64,000 nt of DNA from Litoreibacter ponti (GCF_003054285.1 NZ_QBKS01000002.1:868001-932000), one strand, 5' to 3'. Positions 24,740 through 34,205 are shown, counted from the first letter of the stretch. A program made the numbers and translations. Notes: generated from the letters alone by a model not told the origin.

Positions 24740-26338
24740 CTATCCGGTGGCCTTGAGATCCAGAGCCGCCGTCAACAACTGACGGGTGTATTCGGTCTTG
24801 GGTGCGGTAAACAACGCCTCACCTTCGCCCATCTCGACCACGTCGCCCTGCTTCATCACCAGCACCTTGTGCGACATCGCGCGCACGACCTTCAGGTCGT
24901 GGCTGATGAACAGGTAGGCCAGTCCGTATTTCTTTTGCAGGTCGCGCAGAAGCTCGACGATCTGCACCTGCACCGTCATATCGAGCGCCGAAGTGGGCTC
25001 GTCCAGCACCACCAGCTTGGGCCGCAGGATCATCGCACGCGCGATGGCGATGCGCTGCCGCTGTCCGCCCGAGAACTCGTGCGGGTAGCGGTGCATCATC
25101 TGCGGCTCCAGCCCGACCTCGGTCATGATATCGGCCACCATCTGCCGCTGATCCATGCCTGCCGCTGTGCCGTGAACAGACAGGCCTTCGGCGATGATCT
25201 GCTCGACCGTCATGCGCGGGCTGAGCGAGCCATAGGGGTCCTGGAACACGATCTGCATGTCCGCGCGCAGCGGGCGGAGTTGCTTGTTCGACAGCCCTTG
25301 CACATTGTCGCCCTGAAAGATGATCGGCCCTTGGGATGAAATCAGCCGCATGATCGCCAGCGCCAGCGTCGTCTTGCCAGACCCGGATTCACCCACGATG
25401 CCCAGCGTCTCCCCCCGCCGCACCGACACGGTCGCGGCGTTGACCGCTTTCACATGGCCGGTCGTACGCTTCAGCAGACCGGTCTGGATCGGGAACCAAA
25501 TTCGCAATTCCTCGGTCGAGACGATCTCTTCCGCGCCGTCCGGCACGGGGCCGGGCACGCCTGTCGCCTCCGCATCGAGAAGAAGCTTGGTATAGGGATG
25601 CTGCGGGTTGTCGAAGATCTCCGCCGTTGGGCCTGTCTCGACGATCTTGCCGTGCTGCATCACGCAGACCCGATCCGCGATCTTGCGCACCACGCCAAGG
25701 TCATGGGTAATGAACAGCAGCGACATGTTCTCGCGCCGCTTCAGGTCCGCCAGCAGCTCCAGAATCTGCGCCTGAATGGTCACGTCGAGCGCGGTCGTCG
25801 GCTCGTCGGCGATCAGAAGCTCCGGCCCGTTGGCGAGCGACATGGCGATCATGACACGCTGGCGCTGCCCACCGGACAGCTGGTGCGGGTAGCTCGACAG
25901 CCGGCTCTCAGCATCACGGATGCCGACCTTTTCCAGCAGCTCGATCACCCGGGCGCGCGCCTTTTCACCGCGCAGGCCCTGATGCAGCGTCAGGCTTTCG
26001 GTGATCTGCTTTTCAAGCGTGTGCAGCGGGTTGAGCGAGGTCATCGGCTCTTGAAATATGAAGCTGATGTCATTGCCGCGCACAGCGCGCAGCTCCCGCT
26101 CGGTCGCCCCCGCCAGATCCCGCCCGTCATAGGTGATCTCGCCCGTGACCGTCGCGCTGTCGGGCAGAAGCTGCACCGTGGACAGAGCCGAGACCGACTT
26201 GCCGGACCCGGACTCGCCCACCAGTGCCACCGTCTCGCCGCGATCGACGTGGAAAGAGACCCCTTTGACCGCCTCGGTCGTCTCGCCGTCCTGACGGAAA
26301 GAGACCCGCAGATCCCGCACGTCCAAAAGCCTGCTCAT
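24740..26338 (-). CDS. yejF: Peptide ABC transporter, double ATPase (YejF)
   Basis: This 532-aa protein has two ABC cassettes in one chain and powers the YejABEF peptide importer. Cassette 1 has Walker A GESGSGKSV at 41-49 and signature LSGGQRQRV; cassette 2 has GESGSGKTT and signature FSGGQRQRI. The Opp/Dpp-type C-terminal motif PQHPYTKLLL follows cassette 1. The start at 26338 (MSRLLDVRDLRVSF) overlaps the yejE stop by four bases; the longer open frame upstream only mirrors yejE. Confidence 0.95.
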   Translation of the reverse strand: MSRLLDVRDLRVSFRQDGETTEAVKGVSFHVDRGETVALVGESGSGKSVSALSTVQLLPDSATVTGEITYDGRDLAGATERELRAVRGNDISFIFQEPMTSLNPLHTLEKQITESLTLHQGLRGEKARARVIELLEKVGIRDAESRLSSYPHQLSGGQRQRVMIAMSLANGPELLIADEPTTALDVTIQAQILELLADLKRRENMSLLFITHDLGVVRKIADRVCVMQHGKIVETGPTAEIFDNPQHPYTKLLLDAEATGVPGPVPDGAEEIVSTEELRIWFPIQTGLLKRTTGHVKAVNAATVSVRRGETLGIVGESGSGKTTLALAIMRLISSQGPIIFQGDNVQGLSNKQLRPLRADMQIVFQDPYGSLSPRMTVEQIIAEGLSVHGTAAGMDQRQMVADIMTEVGLEPQMMHRYPHEFSGGQRQRIAIARAMILRPKLVVLDEPTSALDMTVQVQIVELLRDLQKKYGLAYLFISHDLKVVRAMSHKVLVMKQGDVVEMGEGEALFTAPKTEYTRQLLTAALDLKATG

Positions 26339-27441
26339 TGGAAGGTCTTTCTCGGATCGAAGGCGTCGCGCACGCCCTCGAAGATGAACACCAGCAGCGA
26401 CAACATGATCGCGAAGGTGAAGAAGGCGGTGAAGGCCAGCCACGGCGCCTGCAGGTTCTGCTTGGCCTGCAGGGTCAGCTCGCCCAGCGACGGGGAGGAT
26501 GAGGGCAGGCCGAAGCCCAGAAAGTCGAGCGAGGCCAACATCCCGATCGTCCCGGTGATGATGAAGGGCAGGATCGTCAGCGTCGCCACCATGGCGTTCG
26601 GCAGCATGTGGCGGAACATGATGACGGTGTTGTTCACGCCTAAGGCCCGCGCCGCCCGGACATACTCGAAGTTGCGCGCGCGCAGGAATTCCGCCCGCAC
26701 CACGCCCACCAGCGCGGGCCAGCCGAACAGGATCGCAAGGAAGACCAGCAGCCAGAAACTTCGCCCCAGGATCGCGAACATGATGATGATCACATACAGC
26801 GACGGCGTCGCGCCCCAGATCTCCAGAACGCGCTGGAAGATCAGGTCGGTGCGGCCCCCGAAGAAGCCCTGCACCGCCCCCGCGGCGATGCCGATGATCG
26901 ACGAGAAGAAGGTCACGACCAGCGTGAAGACGATGGACAGCCGGAAGCCGTAGATCACCCGCGCCGCCACATCGCGAGAGGTGTTGTCCGTGCCCAGAAT
27001 GTTTTGCGCATCGGGCCGCGCGGGGGCCGATCCGTCGCGGTCCACGATGGTGTTGTAGCTGTAGGGAATGGGCGGCATCAGGATCCAGCCCTTGTTGATC
27101 TGCTCGCCGCCGATTTCGCCGTCCTGCGCGTCATCGATGAAGCCATCCGGGTCGTCGAAACAGTCCTCCAGCCCGCCCGTGATGATCAGGCACTGTACCT
27201 CAATATCGCCGTAGGGAGCCTCGGTGCGGAAATCGCCGCCAAAGGCCGTCTCGGGATAGAAGCGGAAGGTCGGGAAGTAATACTCGCCCTGATACTGCAC
27301 CAGAATGGGCTTCTCGTTGGCGATGAATTCTGCCAGCAAGGACAGCCCGAACAGGATCGCGAAAATCCAAAGTGACCAAAAGGCCCGCCTATTGCGCTTG
27401 AAGTTGGTCCAGCGGCGCTGATTGAGGGGCGACAGCGTCAT
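26335..27441 (-). CDS. yejE: Peptide ABC transporter permease (YejE)
   Basis: This 368-aa permease is the second membrane subunit of the Yej importer. The N-terminus (LNQRRWTNFKRNRRAFWSLW) is the YejE pattern, followed by an extended periplasmic loop with FPTFRFYPETAFGGDF and the DppC-like helices. The EAA region is ARALGVNNTVIMFRHMLPNA. It overlaps yejB and yejF by four bases on either side, so all four yej genes are one operon. The family imports oligopeptides and, in E. coli, microcin C. Confidence 0.95.
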   Translation of the reverse strand: MTLSPLNQRRWTNFKRNRRAFWSLWIFAILFGLSLLAEFIANEKPILVQYQGEYYFPTFRFYPETAFGGDFRTEAPYGDIEVQCLIITGGLEDCFDDPDGFIDDAQDGEIGGEQINKGWILMPPIPYSYNTIVDRDGSAPARPDAQNILGTDNTSRDVAARVIYGFRLSIVFTLVVTFFSSIIGIAAGAVQGFFGGRTDLIFQRVLEIWGATPSLYVIIIMFAILGRSFWLLVFLAILFGWPALVGVVRAEFLRARNFEYVRAARALGVNNTVIMFRHMLPNAMVATLTILPFIITGTIGMLASLDFLGFGLPSSSPSLGELTLQAKQNLQAPWLAFTAFFTFAIMLSLLVFIFEGVRDAFDPRKTFQ

Positions 27442-28517
27442 GTCTCGCGGCTCTCGAAGTCAATGCGCGGATCGACGAAGACATACATCAGGTCCGAGAG
27501 GATCCCGACGAGCAACCCGATCAGGCCGAAGAAATAGAGTGTCCCGAAGACCACGGGGTAGTCCCGCGCCACCGCTGCCTCAAAGGCGAGCCGCCCGAGG
27601 CCGTCGAGCGAGAAGATCGTCTCGATAATCAGGGATCCGGTCAGGAAAATCCCCAGGAACAGCGACGGGAACCCGGCGATCACGATCAGCATCGCATTGC
27701 GGAAGACGTGGCCGTAAAGGACGCTCGATTCCTTCAGACCCTTCGCTTTCGCCGTAGTGACATACTGCTTCTTGATCTCGTCGAGGAAGCTGTTCTTGGT
27801 CAGCAGCGTCAAGGTCGCGAAGGCCGAGATCGTCGTCGCCAACACCGGCAGCGCGATGTGGTGCAGGTAGTCGAGGATCTTACCAAAGAAGCTCAGCTGG
27901 TCGAAATTGTCCGAGGTCAGCCCCCGCAGCGGGAAAATTTGCAAGTATGACCCGCCCGCAAACAGCACCAGAAGCAGGATTGCGAACAGGAAGCCGGGGA
28001 TCGCGTAGGCCACGATGATCGCACCGGATGTCCATGTGTCAAAGGTCGAGCCGTCGCGCACCGCCTTGCGGATGCCCAGCGGGATCGAGACGACATAGGC
28101 GATCAGGGTCGACCACAGGCCTAGCGTGATCGAGACGGGCAATTTCTCCCACACCAGTTCCAGCACACCGACCGAGCGGAAGTAGCTCTCCCCGAAGTCA
28201 AACATCAGATAGTTGCCCATCATCGTCAGGAAACGCTGGAGCGGCGGCTTGTCGAAGCCGAACTCCTTTTCCAGCTGCTCGATGAAATCGGCAGGCAAGC
28301 CTTCGGCCCCGGCATATTCGCTGGTGCTTGAGCTTTCGAGACTTTGCGCGCCCGCGCCGCTGATCCCCTCGAACACATCACCGCCGCCTTCCATCTGGGC
28401 GATGATCTGCTCGATCGGACCGCCGGGGACGAATTGCGTGAGCGTGAAGTTCACGACCATGATCCCGATCAGCGTCGGGATCACCAGCAACAGGCGTCGT
28501 AGGATATAACTGCCCAT
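27438..28517 (-). CDS. yejB: Peptide ABC transporter permease (YejB)
   Basis: This 359-aa DppB-type permease starts MGSYILRRLLLVIPTLIGIM, the classic first helix of the family, followed by NFTLTQFVPGGPIEQI. A periplasmic insert rich in glycine and serine (about residues 45-75) is typical of YejB. The EAA loop is TTAKAKGLKESSVLYGHVFRNA. It lies 30 bases after yejA and overlaps yejE. Confidence 0.95.
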   Translation of the reverse strand: MGSYILRRLLLVIPTLIGIMVVNFTLTQFVPGGPIEQIIAQMEGGGDVFEGISGAGAQSLESSSTSEYAGAEGLPADFIEQLEKEFGFDKPPLQRFLTMMGNYLMFDFGESYFRSVGVLELVWEKLPVSITLGLWSTLIAYVVSIPLGIRKAVRDGSTFDTWTSGAIIVAYAIPGFLFAILLLVLFAGGSYLQIFPLRGLTSDNFDQLSFFGKILDYLHHIALPVLATTISAFATLTLLTKNSFLDEIKKQYVTTAKAKGLKESSVLYGHVFRNAMLIVIAGFPSLFLGIFLTGSLIIETIFSLDGLGRLAFEAAVARDYPVVFGTLYFFGLIGLLVGILSDLMYVFVDPRIDFESRET

Positions 28518-28547
28518 GGCGGCTCCGGGGTCCTGACTGTCGCGGCG

Positions 28548-30482
28548 CTAGCGCAGGGCGCCTGCGGCGCGCAGCTGCTCGCCCGCTTCGGCGTCATACC
28601 ACCAGAAATCGTAGAGCCCGACGCCCAGTTCAGGCATGTTTTCGGGGTGACGATACTGGTCATAATAGGCCAGCCAGAAGTCCTTGTTGTACCATTGCGG
28701 GATCGAGAACCCGACATGGCGCAGCACCCGGTCGAGCGCGTGAACGCGGGTCTCGAGGTCCTCGAGCGTGTCGGCCTCGATGACCTGCGGGATAATCCGG
28801 TCGACCGCCTCGTTGCGCAGCCGCATCAGATTGCGCGAGCTGTTATCCGCGGTGGCGGAATGGAACCACTGGAACAGCACCGTGCCCGGCTCGAACCCCA
28901 TCTGGAAGCCCTGGTTGGTCATGTCGAACTCACCGGCGCGGCGGCGCTCTACATACTGGGCGGACTCCATCCGCTCGAGACCCGCATCGATGCCGATGCT
29001 CTTCAGGTTCTCGACATAAGGATTGATCACCCGGTCATAGAGCGGGTTGAACTGGATGATATTGATCGTCAGCGGCTCGCCGTCTTTGCGGCGGATGCCG
29101 TCGTCGCCCGCGATCCAGCCAGCCTCATCAAGCAGCGCACCGGCCTGCCGGAAGACGCGGCGGCTTGGCTTTGCGCGCTCTGGGTCCTGGACGACCGGGA
29201 CGTAGGCTTCTTCGGTCAGGATCGACTCCGGTAGCAGGCCTTCGGCAACCAATGGCTCAAGGATCGCCAGCTCGCCTTCATCCGGCGCGCCGGTTGCTGC
29301 AAGGGGCGTGTTCGGCCAGAACGAGACCGGCCGCGCGAACAGCCCGTCAAAGAGCTTGGCGTTGGTCCATTCGAAGTTGAACATCAGTGACACGGCCTCG
29401 CGGGTGCGCGGGTCCTGCCACTTCTCGCGGTCAAGGTTGAACACGAAGGACAGGGCCTGCCCGACATTCCCATCGGGGAGCGTTTCCAGTTTGACATGTC
29501 CATCGCGCACGCCCGGGAAGTCGTAGTTCACCGCCCAATCCTTCGCGTCACTCTCCGCACGGAAAGTGTATTCGCCGGCCTTGAACGCCTCGAATGCGGC
29601 GGAGCGGTCGCTGAAATACTCGATCCGGATCGCGTCAAAGTTGTTCTTGCCCACGTTGAACGGGTGGTCATTGCCCCAGTAATCCGGGTTGCGCTTATAG
29701 ATCACCTGCCGGTTGAACTCGTACTCATCGAGCATGTAGGGCCCAGTGCTCATGAACAGCCCGGTGGTGGACTCGTCGAGCCGCGCGCCGGTTTCCTCGA
29801 ACCACGCTTTCGACCAGACGGGGGTGCCGCCCGCGAAGCCCATGCGGTCGCGCTTCGGCGCGTCGTCGGTAAAGGTGAACTTGATCTTGTAGGGGCTCAG
29901 CACCTCGACCGTGTCGATCCATGTCGCGCGCACGGTGCGGTATTCGGGAATGGCCTGCTCGAGGATCAGGTTGAAGCTGAACTCAACGTCATCGGCCGTC
30001 ACGCCGGTGCCGTCCCAGAACTTGACGTCCTCGCGCAGGGTGAAGGTCACGTAGCTGAGCTCTTCGTCGTATTCCATCTCGGTGCAGATGAAGCAGTAGG
30101 CGCCGTAAGGATCATCGAGGGTCGAGGTCAGCAACGCCTCCGACCCGATGCTCGCAAGCGAGGCCGCTCGGCCCGCCCGCGCATAGGGGTTGAACGAATT
30201 GAAGTTGCCCAAGGCCCAGGTCGAGATCTCCCCGCCCTTTGGCGCATCGGGATGGACGTAGTCGAGATGGGTGATATCCGCGTCGTATTTCAGCTCCCCG
30301 AAGCTGGAATACCCGTGACTGACAATTGCCTCCGAATGCCCGTCGGCCCGCACCATCGTCGCGGCCCCAAGCGCCACCACGGCAGACAGGCCAAGACCCA
30401 GGATCCAGCCGCTCTGCGCGCGGGGATGTTCGAGGGCAACGGCACGAGAATGGGGGTGGCGGCGGCGATCATCAGCTGTCAT
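28548..30482 (-). CDS. yejA: Peptide ABC transporter substrate-binding protein (YejA)
   Basis: This 644-aa periplasmic binding protein of SBP family 5 presents peptides to YejBEF. The export signal is unusually long: about 22 polar residues precede the hydrophobic core GWILGLGLSAVVALGAATMV, with cleavage near VRA|DGHSE. HGYSSFGELKYDADITHLDY and PDAPKGGEI are typical YejA blocks. GGAGGA precedes the ATG at 30482. It is the first gene of the operon, and the 200-base region upstream carries the terminator of the cytochrome gene. Confidence 0.95.
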   Translation of the reverse strand: MTADDRRRHPHSRAVALEHPRAQSGWILGLGLSAVVALGAATMVRADGHSEAIVSHGYSSFGELKYDADITHLDYVHPDAPKGGEISTWALGNFNSFNPYARAGRAASLASIGSEALLTSTLDDPYGAYCFICTEMEYDEELSYVTFTLREDVKFWDGTGVTADDVEFSFNLILEQAIPEYRTVRATWIDTVEVLSPYKIKFTFTDDAPKRDRMGFAGGTPVWSKAWFEETGARLDESTTGLFMSTGPYMLDEYEFNRQVIYKRNPDYWGNDHPFNVGKNNFDAIRIEYFSDRSAAFEAFKAGEYTFRAESDAKDWAVNYDFPGVRDGHVKLETLPDGNVGQALSFVFNLDREKWQDPRTREAVSLMFNFEWTNAKLFDGLFARPVSFWPNTPLAATGAPDEGELAILEPLVAEGLLPESILTEEAYVPVVQDPERAKPSRRVFRQAGALLDEAGWIAGDDGIRRKDGEPLTINIIQFNPLYDRVINPYVENLKSIGIDAGLERMESAQYVERRRAGEFDMTNQGFQMGFEPGTVLFQWFHSATADNSSRNLMRLRNEAVDRIIPQVIEADTLEDLETRVHALDRVLRHVGFSIPQWYNKDFWLAYYDQYRHPENMPELGVGLYDFWWYDAEAGEQLRAAGALR

Positions 30483-30634
30483 TGGGGGCAGTCCTCCGAT
30501 TTTTCTGGTCGTCCCGGGCTTCTTTGCGGGCCCGCGTCTTGCCTCGTATATACTAGGGCAGAGAAAATGGCTTTCACATAAAACTCAAGCGCCGATTGCG
30601 CGAATGTGAGTGGAAGTGGGTCGTAGACATGAAA

Positions 30635-30656
30635 AAGGCCGCCCAGGGGCGGCCTT
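30635..30656 (-). terminator. Intrinsic terminator after the anchored cytochrome c gene
   Basis: AAGGCCGCC (30635-30643) and GGCGGCCTT (30648-30656) form a perfect 9-base stem with loop CAGG. On the minus strand it is followed by a run of T bases (complement of AAAAA at 30632-30636). It lies about 30 bases downstream of the cytochrome stop and so ends that transcript. Confidence 0.88.
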
Positions 30657-30683
30657 GTTTGCTTGTGTAACTGTGCGGCAGGC

Positions 30684-31202
30684 TTACCCGCCGATGCTGT
30701 CGAGATACGCAATCAGGTTGGCGCGATCTTCGACCTTGTTCAGACCGGCGAAGCCCATCGTCGTGCCGGGGGCCCACTCGCGCGGGGCCTCAAGGAAGCC
30801 ATTGAGGTTCTCCGGCGTCCACGCCTGGTCCTTGCCCGACAGCGTGTCGGAGTAGCCAAAGCCATCGACTGCGGCAATCTCGCGGCCAACGACGCCATAC
30901 AGGTGCGGGCCGGTGCCATTCGCGCCGTCTTCAAGCTTGTGGCAGGCGCGGCACTTGTTGAACACGCGCTCGCCCTTGCCGGCATCAGCGGTCTCGAACA
31001 CGGCTGCGAAGTCGACCTCTTCCTCGACTTCTTCGACCTCATCGCCGCCTTCGACTTCGATGACATAGGCCTGTTGCTTCTCTTCGCCGTGGCCGCCGCC
31101 ACCGTGATAGATGGTTTCCGCAGCCCAGCTGCCCAGCAAGAACACCAGCAGCGATCCACAGACCGCGCCAAGCGCTTTCGTCAAAGTCATCGTGTCGAAC
31201 AT
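30684..31202 (-). CDS. Membrane-anchored cytochrome c (cytochrome c-y/c552 type)
   Basis: This 172-aa class I cytochrome c has an uncleaved N-terminal anchor (about residues 9-29), a very acidic linker (about 48-66, VEGGDEVEEVEEEVDF) and one heme site, C84-R-A-C87-H88. Met 149 in TTMGFAGL is the likely sixth ligand. The layout matches cytochrome c-y (CycY/CycM) of Rhodobacter and Paracoccus, which shuttles electrons from the bc1 complex to cytochrome c oxidases. The acidic linker allows it to swing at the membrane. It is divergent from pheA. Confidence 0.92.
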   Translation of the reverse strand: MFDTMTLTKALGAVCGSLLVFLLGSWAAETIYHGGGGHGEEKQQAYVIEVEGGDEVEEVEEEVDFAAVFETADAGKGERVFNKCRACHKLEDGANGTGPHLYGVVGREIAAVDGFGYSDTLSGKDQAWTPENLNGFLEAPREWAPGTTMGFAGLNKVEDRANLIAYLDSIGG

Positions 31203-31309
31203 GGTTGTCTCTCACCTCGTTGGCGTTTGGCGGGTATGTAGTGCCTTCCCAATAGGGAGCGCAAGAGCTACACACCGCGACCAAACGCCCATTTATGCGG
31301 AAAAGTTGC

Positions 31310-32143
31310 ATGATCCAGAAAATAGCCTTCCAGGGCGAGCTTGGTGCTTACTCCCACGAGGCCTGCGTCGAGGCGCGACCCGATCTAGAGCCCCTGCCAT
31401 GCAGCACGTTCGAGGCGGTGATCGAGGCCGTGCGCTCGGGCGAGGCCGCTCTTGCGATGCTGCCGGTGGAGAATACCACCTATGGGCGTGTCGCCGATAT
31501 TCACCGTCTTCTGCCTGACTCGGGGCTGCATATTGTTGACGAGGCGTTCGTCCGGGTCCGCATTGCCTTGATGGGCAACTCCGGCACGTCGCTTGACGAC
31601 ATCAAACTGGTCCGCGCGCATCTGGTCCTGATCCCGCAATGCCGCGGTTTTCTCGAATCCCATGGCATCCATGGCGAGGCCAGCGCCGACAGCGCGGGTG
31701 CCGCAGCAGAGCTGGCCGCACATCCGGAGGCGGGCGTGGGTGTGCTGGCGTCCGAGATGGCCGCGCGAACCTACGGTCTGGACGTGCTCGCCCGCGACAT
31801 CGAAGATCAGGACACAAACACGACGCGGTTCCTGATCATGTCCCCCGAGGCGAACATGTCGCCGCGCGGTGACACCCATATGATCACATCCTTCGTGTTT
31901 CGCGTGCGAAACATTCCTGCCGCGCTCTACAAGGCGATGGGCGGGTTTGCCACCAACGGGATCAACATGACCAAGCTGGAAAGCTACATGGTGGATGGCG
32001 AGTTCACCGCGACGCAGTTCTACGCCGATATCGCCGGGCACCCCGAAGATCCAGCGGTCAAGCGCGCGATGGAGGAGCTGGCCTTCTTCACCTCGGAGAT
32101 CAAGGTGCTCGGCACCTACCCGGCGGCTTTCCCGCGTGACTGA
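31310..32143 (+). CDS. pheA: Prephenate dehydratase
   Basis: This 277-aa enzyme converts prephenate to phenylpyruvate in phenylalanine synthesis. The N-terminus KIAFQGELGAYSHEAC and the motif DQDTNTTRFLIM (with the catalytic T-R-F) mark the dehydratase domain. The C-terminal ACT domain (about 190-270) contains ALYKAMGGFATNGINMTKLES, the phenylalanine-binding ESRP-like region, so feedback control by Phe is expected. There is no chorismate mutase domain. I chose ATG 31310 because the family begins at IAFQG; ATG 31295 would add five residues. No clear ribosome-binding site is seen for either. Confidence 0.94.
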   Translation: MIQKIAFQGELGAYSHEACVEARPDLEPLPCSTFEAVIEAVRSGEAALAMLPVENTTYGRVADIHRLLPDSGLHIVDEAFVRVRIALMGNSGTSLDDIKLVRAHLVLIPQCRGFLESHGIHGEASADSAGAAAELAAHPEAGVGVLASEMAARTYGLDVLARDIEDQDTNTTRFLIMSPEANMSPRGDTHMITSFVFRVRNIPAALYKAMGGFATNGINMTKLESYMVDGEFTATQFYADIAGHPEDPAVKRAMEELAFFTSEIKVLGTYPAAFPRD

Positions 32144-32561
32144 CCTGCGCCGCCCCAAGGTCGGCGCCATCGCGGTGGTCCTGCACGAAAGCCGCACGAT
32201 CCTCGTCCAGCGGCGAAACCCGCCCAATGCGGGTCTGTGGGGTTTTCCGGGCGGCCATGTCGAGCTGGGCGAGACCGCGCTCGACGCCGCCGCCCGCGAG
32301 CTGGTCGAGGAGACCGGCGTGATCGCGACCCCGCGCCGCTATCTCACCAATATCGACGCGATCCATCACACCGGCGATGAGGTCGCCCATCATTTCCTGC
32401 TGGCTGCCGTGCTATGCGATTACGTGTCTGGCGATCCTGTTGCCGATGATGACGCCTCCGCAGCGGAGTGGGTCACGACGCAGGACGCCCTGAGCGGCGG
32501 GCGCGAGATGTCACCGAACGTGGCCAGGGTTCTGCGCCTTGCCCTTGCGGAGCGGCGCTGA
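32136..32561 (+). CDS. Nudix hydrolase
   Basis: This 141-aa Nudix protein hydrolyses a nucleoside diphosphate linked to another moiety. The Nudix box is GHVELGETALDAAARELVEE followed by TGV, complete with the REL-EE core. PNAGLWGFPGGH precedes it. It starts at a GTG that overlaps the end of pheA by eight bases. The substrate is not evident; the size resembles MutT or ADP-ribose pyrophosphatase types. It is probably co-transcribed with pheA. Confidence 0.85.
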   Translation: MTDLRRPKVGAIAVVLHESRTILVQRRNPPNAGLWGFPGGHVELGETALDAAARELVEETGVIATPRRYLTNIDAIHHTGDEVAHHFLLAAVLCDYVSGDPVADDDASAAEWVTTQDALSGGREMSPNVARVLRLALAERR

Positions 32562-32564
32562 GCC

Positions 32565-33047
32565 TCAGGCCCCCGCGGTGCGCAACGTCTTCTTGTGACG
32601 CTCTTCGAGATCGGTGGCGAAATGCGCGATCCGAGTCTTGTAGCGGCGATTGAGCGTGTTGCGGGCCAGCTTGGCCGATTGCATCAGCAGGCGGGCCGAC
32701 AAGGTTTTCGGGCGCACGTCCAACTCGATCCGCATTCGGGTGCGAGCGCGCGACAGAGCCACCAGCTCTACAAGGAACCCGGCCTCGATATTCTTTGACA
32801 GGACTTCGAACCGCATCTGGTTGGGCGCGTCATATTCCGCAAGCCGCGCGTCGAACTCGCGCAGCTTGCCGCGCAGCTTCGCGCGGGCGTGCCAGGTCAT
32901 GCCAACTCCGGGCCGATCCATCTTATCGGTGCGCGCGACCTCCGCCCCATGGCGCAGAATGGCGCGTTCGAACGCGTCGTAGTCCGACAGCATCGCGAAC
33001 ACGTCGTCTATTGGAACCTCGAGGTCTTCTTTCGTTGAAAACTTCAT
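32565..33047 (-). CDS. SRPBCC (START-like) family protein
   Basis: This 160-aa protein begins MKFSTKEDLEVPIDDVFAML, the pattern of polyketide cyclase/START-like SRPBCC folds, and ends with a basic helix (RYKTRIAHFATDLEERHKKT). Such proteins hold a hydrophobic ligand in a helix-grip pocket, but the ligand here is unknown. It has no signal peptide. It sits 24 bases after the nudC stop on the same strand and may be read with it. Confidence 0.75.
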   Translation of the reverse strand: MKFSTKEDLEVPIDDVFAMLSDYDAFERAILRHGAEVARTDKMDRPGVGMTWHARAKLRGKLREFDARLAEYDAPNQMRFEVLSKNIEAGFLVELVALSRARTRMRIELDVRPKTLSARLLMQSAKLARNTLNRRYKTRIAHFATDLEERHKKTLRTAGA

Positions 33048-33071
33048 AACCGCCCGCTTCTTCTTTGCTTG

Positions 33072-34037
33072 TCAGTCTAGAGTATCCCGTAACCAGTTAA
33101 GCAACAGGAAATGCGCGATTGCGCCATTGCGCGCCGGTTTCATCTCTGGATTGTTGCCTGCAAACGTCTCCATCATCTCCTCCCGGGTCACCCATCGCGC
33201 GTCTTCGATCTCGTCGGGGTCGATCTTGATCTCGGTCGAAATGGCGTGGCCTCGACACCCAAACATAAGCGACGCCGGGAAAGGCCAGGGCTGGCTCGAC
33301 AGGTATTCGACCCTGCCGATCTCGATGCCGGCTTCCTCGAATGTTTCGCGGCGCACGGCGGCCTCGATGGTCTCGCCGGGCTCCACAAAACCCGCCAAGC
33401 AGGAATACATGCCCTCGGGCCAGCCGGGCGAGCGGCCCATCAGCACCGAGTTGCCATGGGTCACCAGCATGATCACCACCGGATCGGTGCGCGGGAAATG
33501 ATGCGCGCCGCAGGAGGCACAATCGCGCTGCCAGCCCGCGTTCGAGATTTGCGACTTCGCCCCGCAACGGGCGCAGAAGCCGTGGGTCTCGTGCCAGCTG
33601 CCGATGGCCTTGGCCGTCGCGATCAGCTCTGCGTCGCGCGGCTTTAGATGGGTCATGATCGCCCGCAGCTCCGAGAATCGCGCATCGGCGGGCATGCCGG
33701 GATAGTGCTGCTCGGATGGGTCGAGAAACTGGTTCAGCGTGTCGAGGTTCTCGTCCGGCTCCCACCCCGACACATCCCGCGAGAACCGCGCGATGCCGTC
33801 GTCAAAGCCAAGAAACAGCGGCGCCTCGTCGGCCTCCTCAAAAATCTCGTGATCCGCCACCTGCCACGCCGGGCGATCCCGCCCGTCGCCTGCAATCAAG
33901 GGCTTACCGCGCCAGATCGGCAGCACACCGGTGTCGGGCTTGGCCAACAGGGCCTCCAACGCCGCGGCATCGCCGCGCAGATGGGCCGCCCGGTCCAGAC
34001 CGGAGCCGCCAAAGGTGACCGTTTCCGCAAGTTTCAT
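33072..34037 (-). CDS. nudC: NAD(+) diphosphatase / NAD-capped RNA hydrolase NudC
   Basis: This 321-aa Nudix enzyme cleaves NADH to NMNH and AMP and can remove NAD caps from RNA. A zinc ribbon is formed by C155, C158, C173 and C176 (FCARCGAKS and DCASCG). The Nudix box spans about 217-239 (GFVEPGETIEAAVRRETFEE). The NudC-specific motif SQPWPFPASLM at about 248-258 follows and separates it from other Nudix proteins. GAGGGG stands upstream of the ATG. It is divergent from the 4.5S RNA gene. Confidence 0.95.
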   Translation of the reverse strand: MKLAETVTFGGSGLDRAAHLRGDAAALEALLAKPDTGVLPIWRGKPLIAGDGRDRPAWQVADHEIFEEADEAPLFLGFDDGIARFSRDVSGWEPDENLDTLNQFLDPSEQHYPGMPADARFSELRAIMTHLKPRDAELIATAKAIGSWHETHGFCARCGAKSQISNAGWQRDCASCGAHHFPRTDPVVIMLVTHGNSVLMGRSPGWPEGMYSCLAGFVEPGETIEAAVRRETFEEAGIEIGRVEYLSSQPWPFPASLMFGCRGHAISTEIKIDPDEIEDARWVTREEMMETFAGNNPEMKPARNGAIAHFLLLNWLRDTLD

Positions 34038-34075
34038 ATCGCTGCCCCTCGTTTGGGGCAGAGAAATGCACTGTC

Positions 34076-34103
34076 TTGCAAGAATGGCAAGCGCCGCTTA
34101 TAT
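34076..34103 (+). promoter_or_regulatory. Promoter of the 4.5S RNA gene
   Basis: TTGCAA (34076-34081) and TTATAT (34098-34103) are separated by 16 bases and fit a housekeeping sigma promoter. Transcription would begin about 8-9 bases downstream, exactly where the closing stem of the RNA starts (34112). Confidence 0.75.
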
Positions 34104-34111
34104 CAACACTC

Positions 34112-34205
34112 GAGGGGTTGGCGCGGGCAAGTGCCTCGCCAACCTGGTCAGGACCGGAAGGTAGCAGCCACAACGAGCCCCACTTGGGTCGATGTCCAAC
34201 CTCTC
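34112..34205 (+). ncRNA. ffs: Signal recognition particle 4.5S RNA
   Basis: The universally conserved SRP core appears at about 34145-34169: GGTCAGGACCGGAAGGTAGC followed by AGCC, which binds Ffh. The ends pair perfectly over ten bases (34112-34121 with 34196-34205, one G-U), closing a single long hairpin of about 94 bases, the usual size of a bacterial 4.5S RNA. A promoter is well placed upstream. This gene has no reading frame. It lies between nudC and the RTX-repeat gene. Confidence 0.95.
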
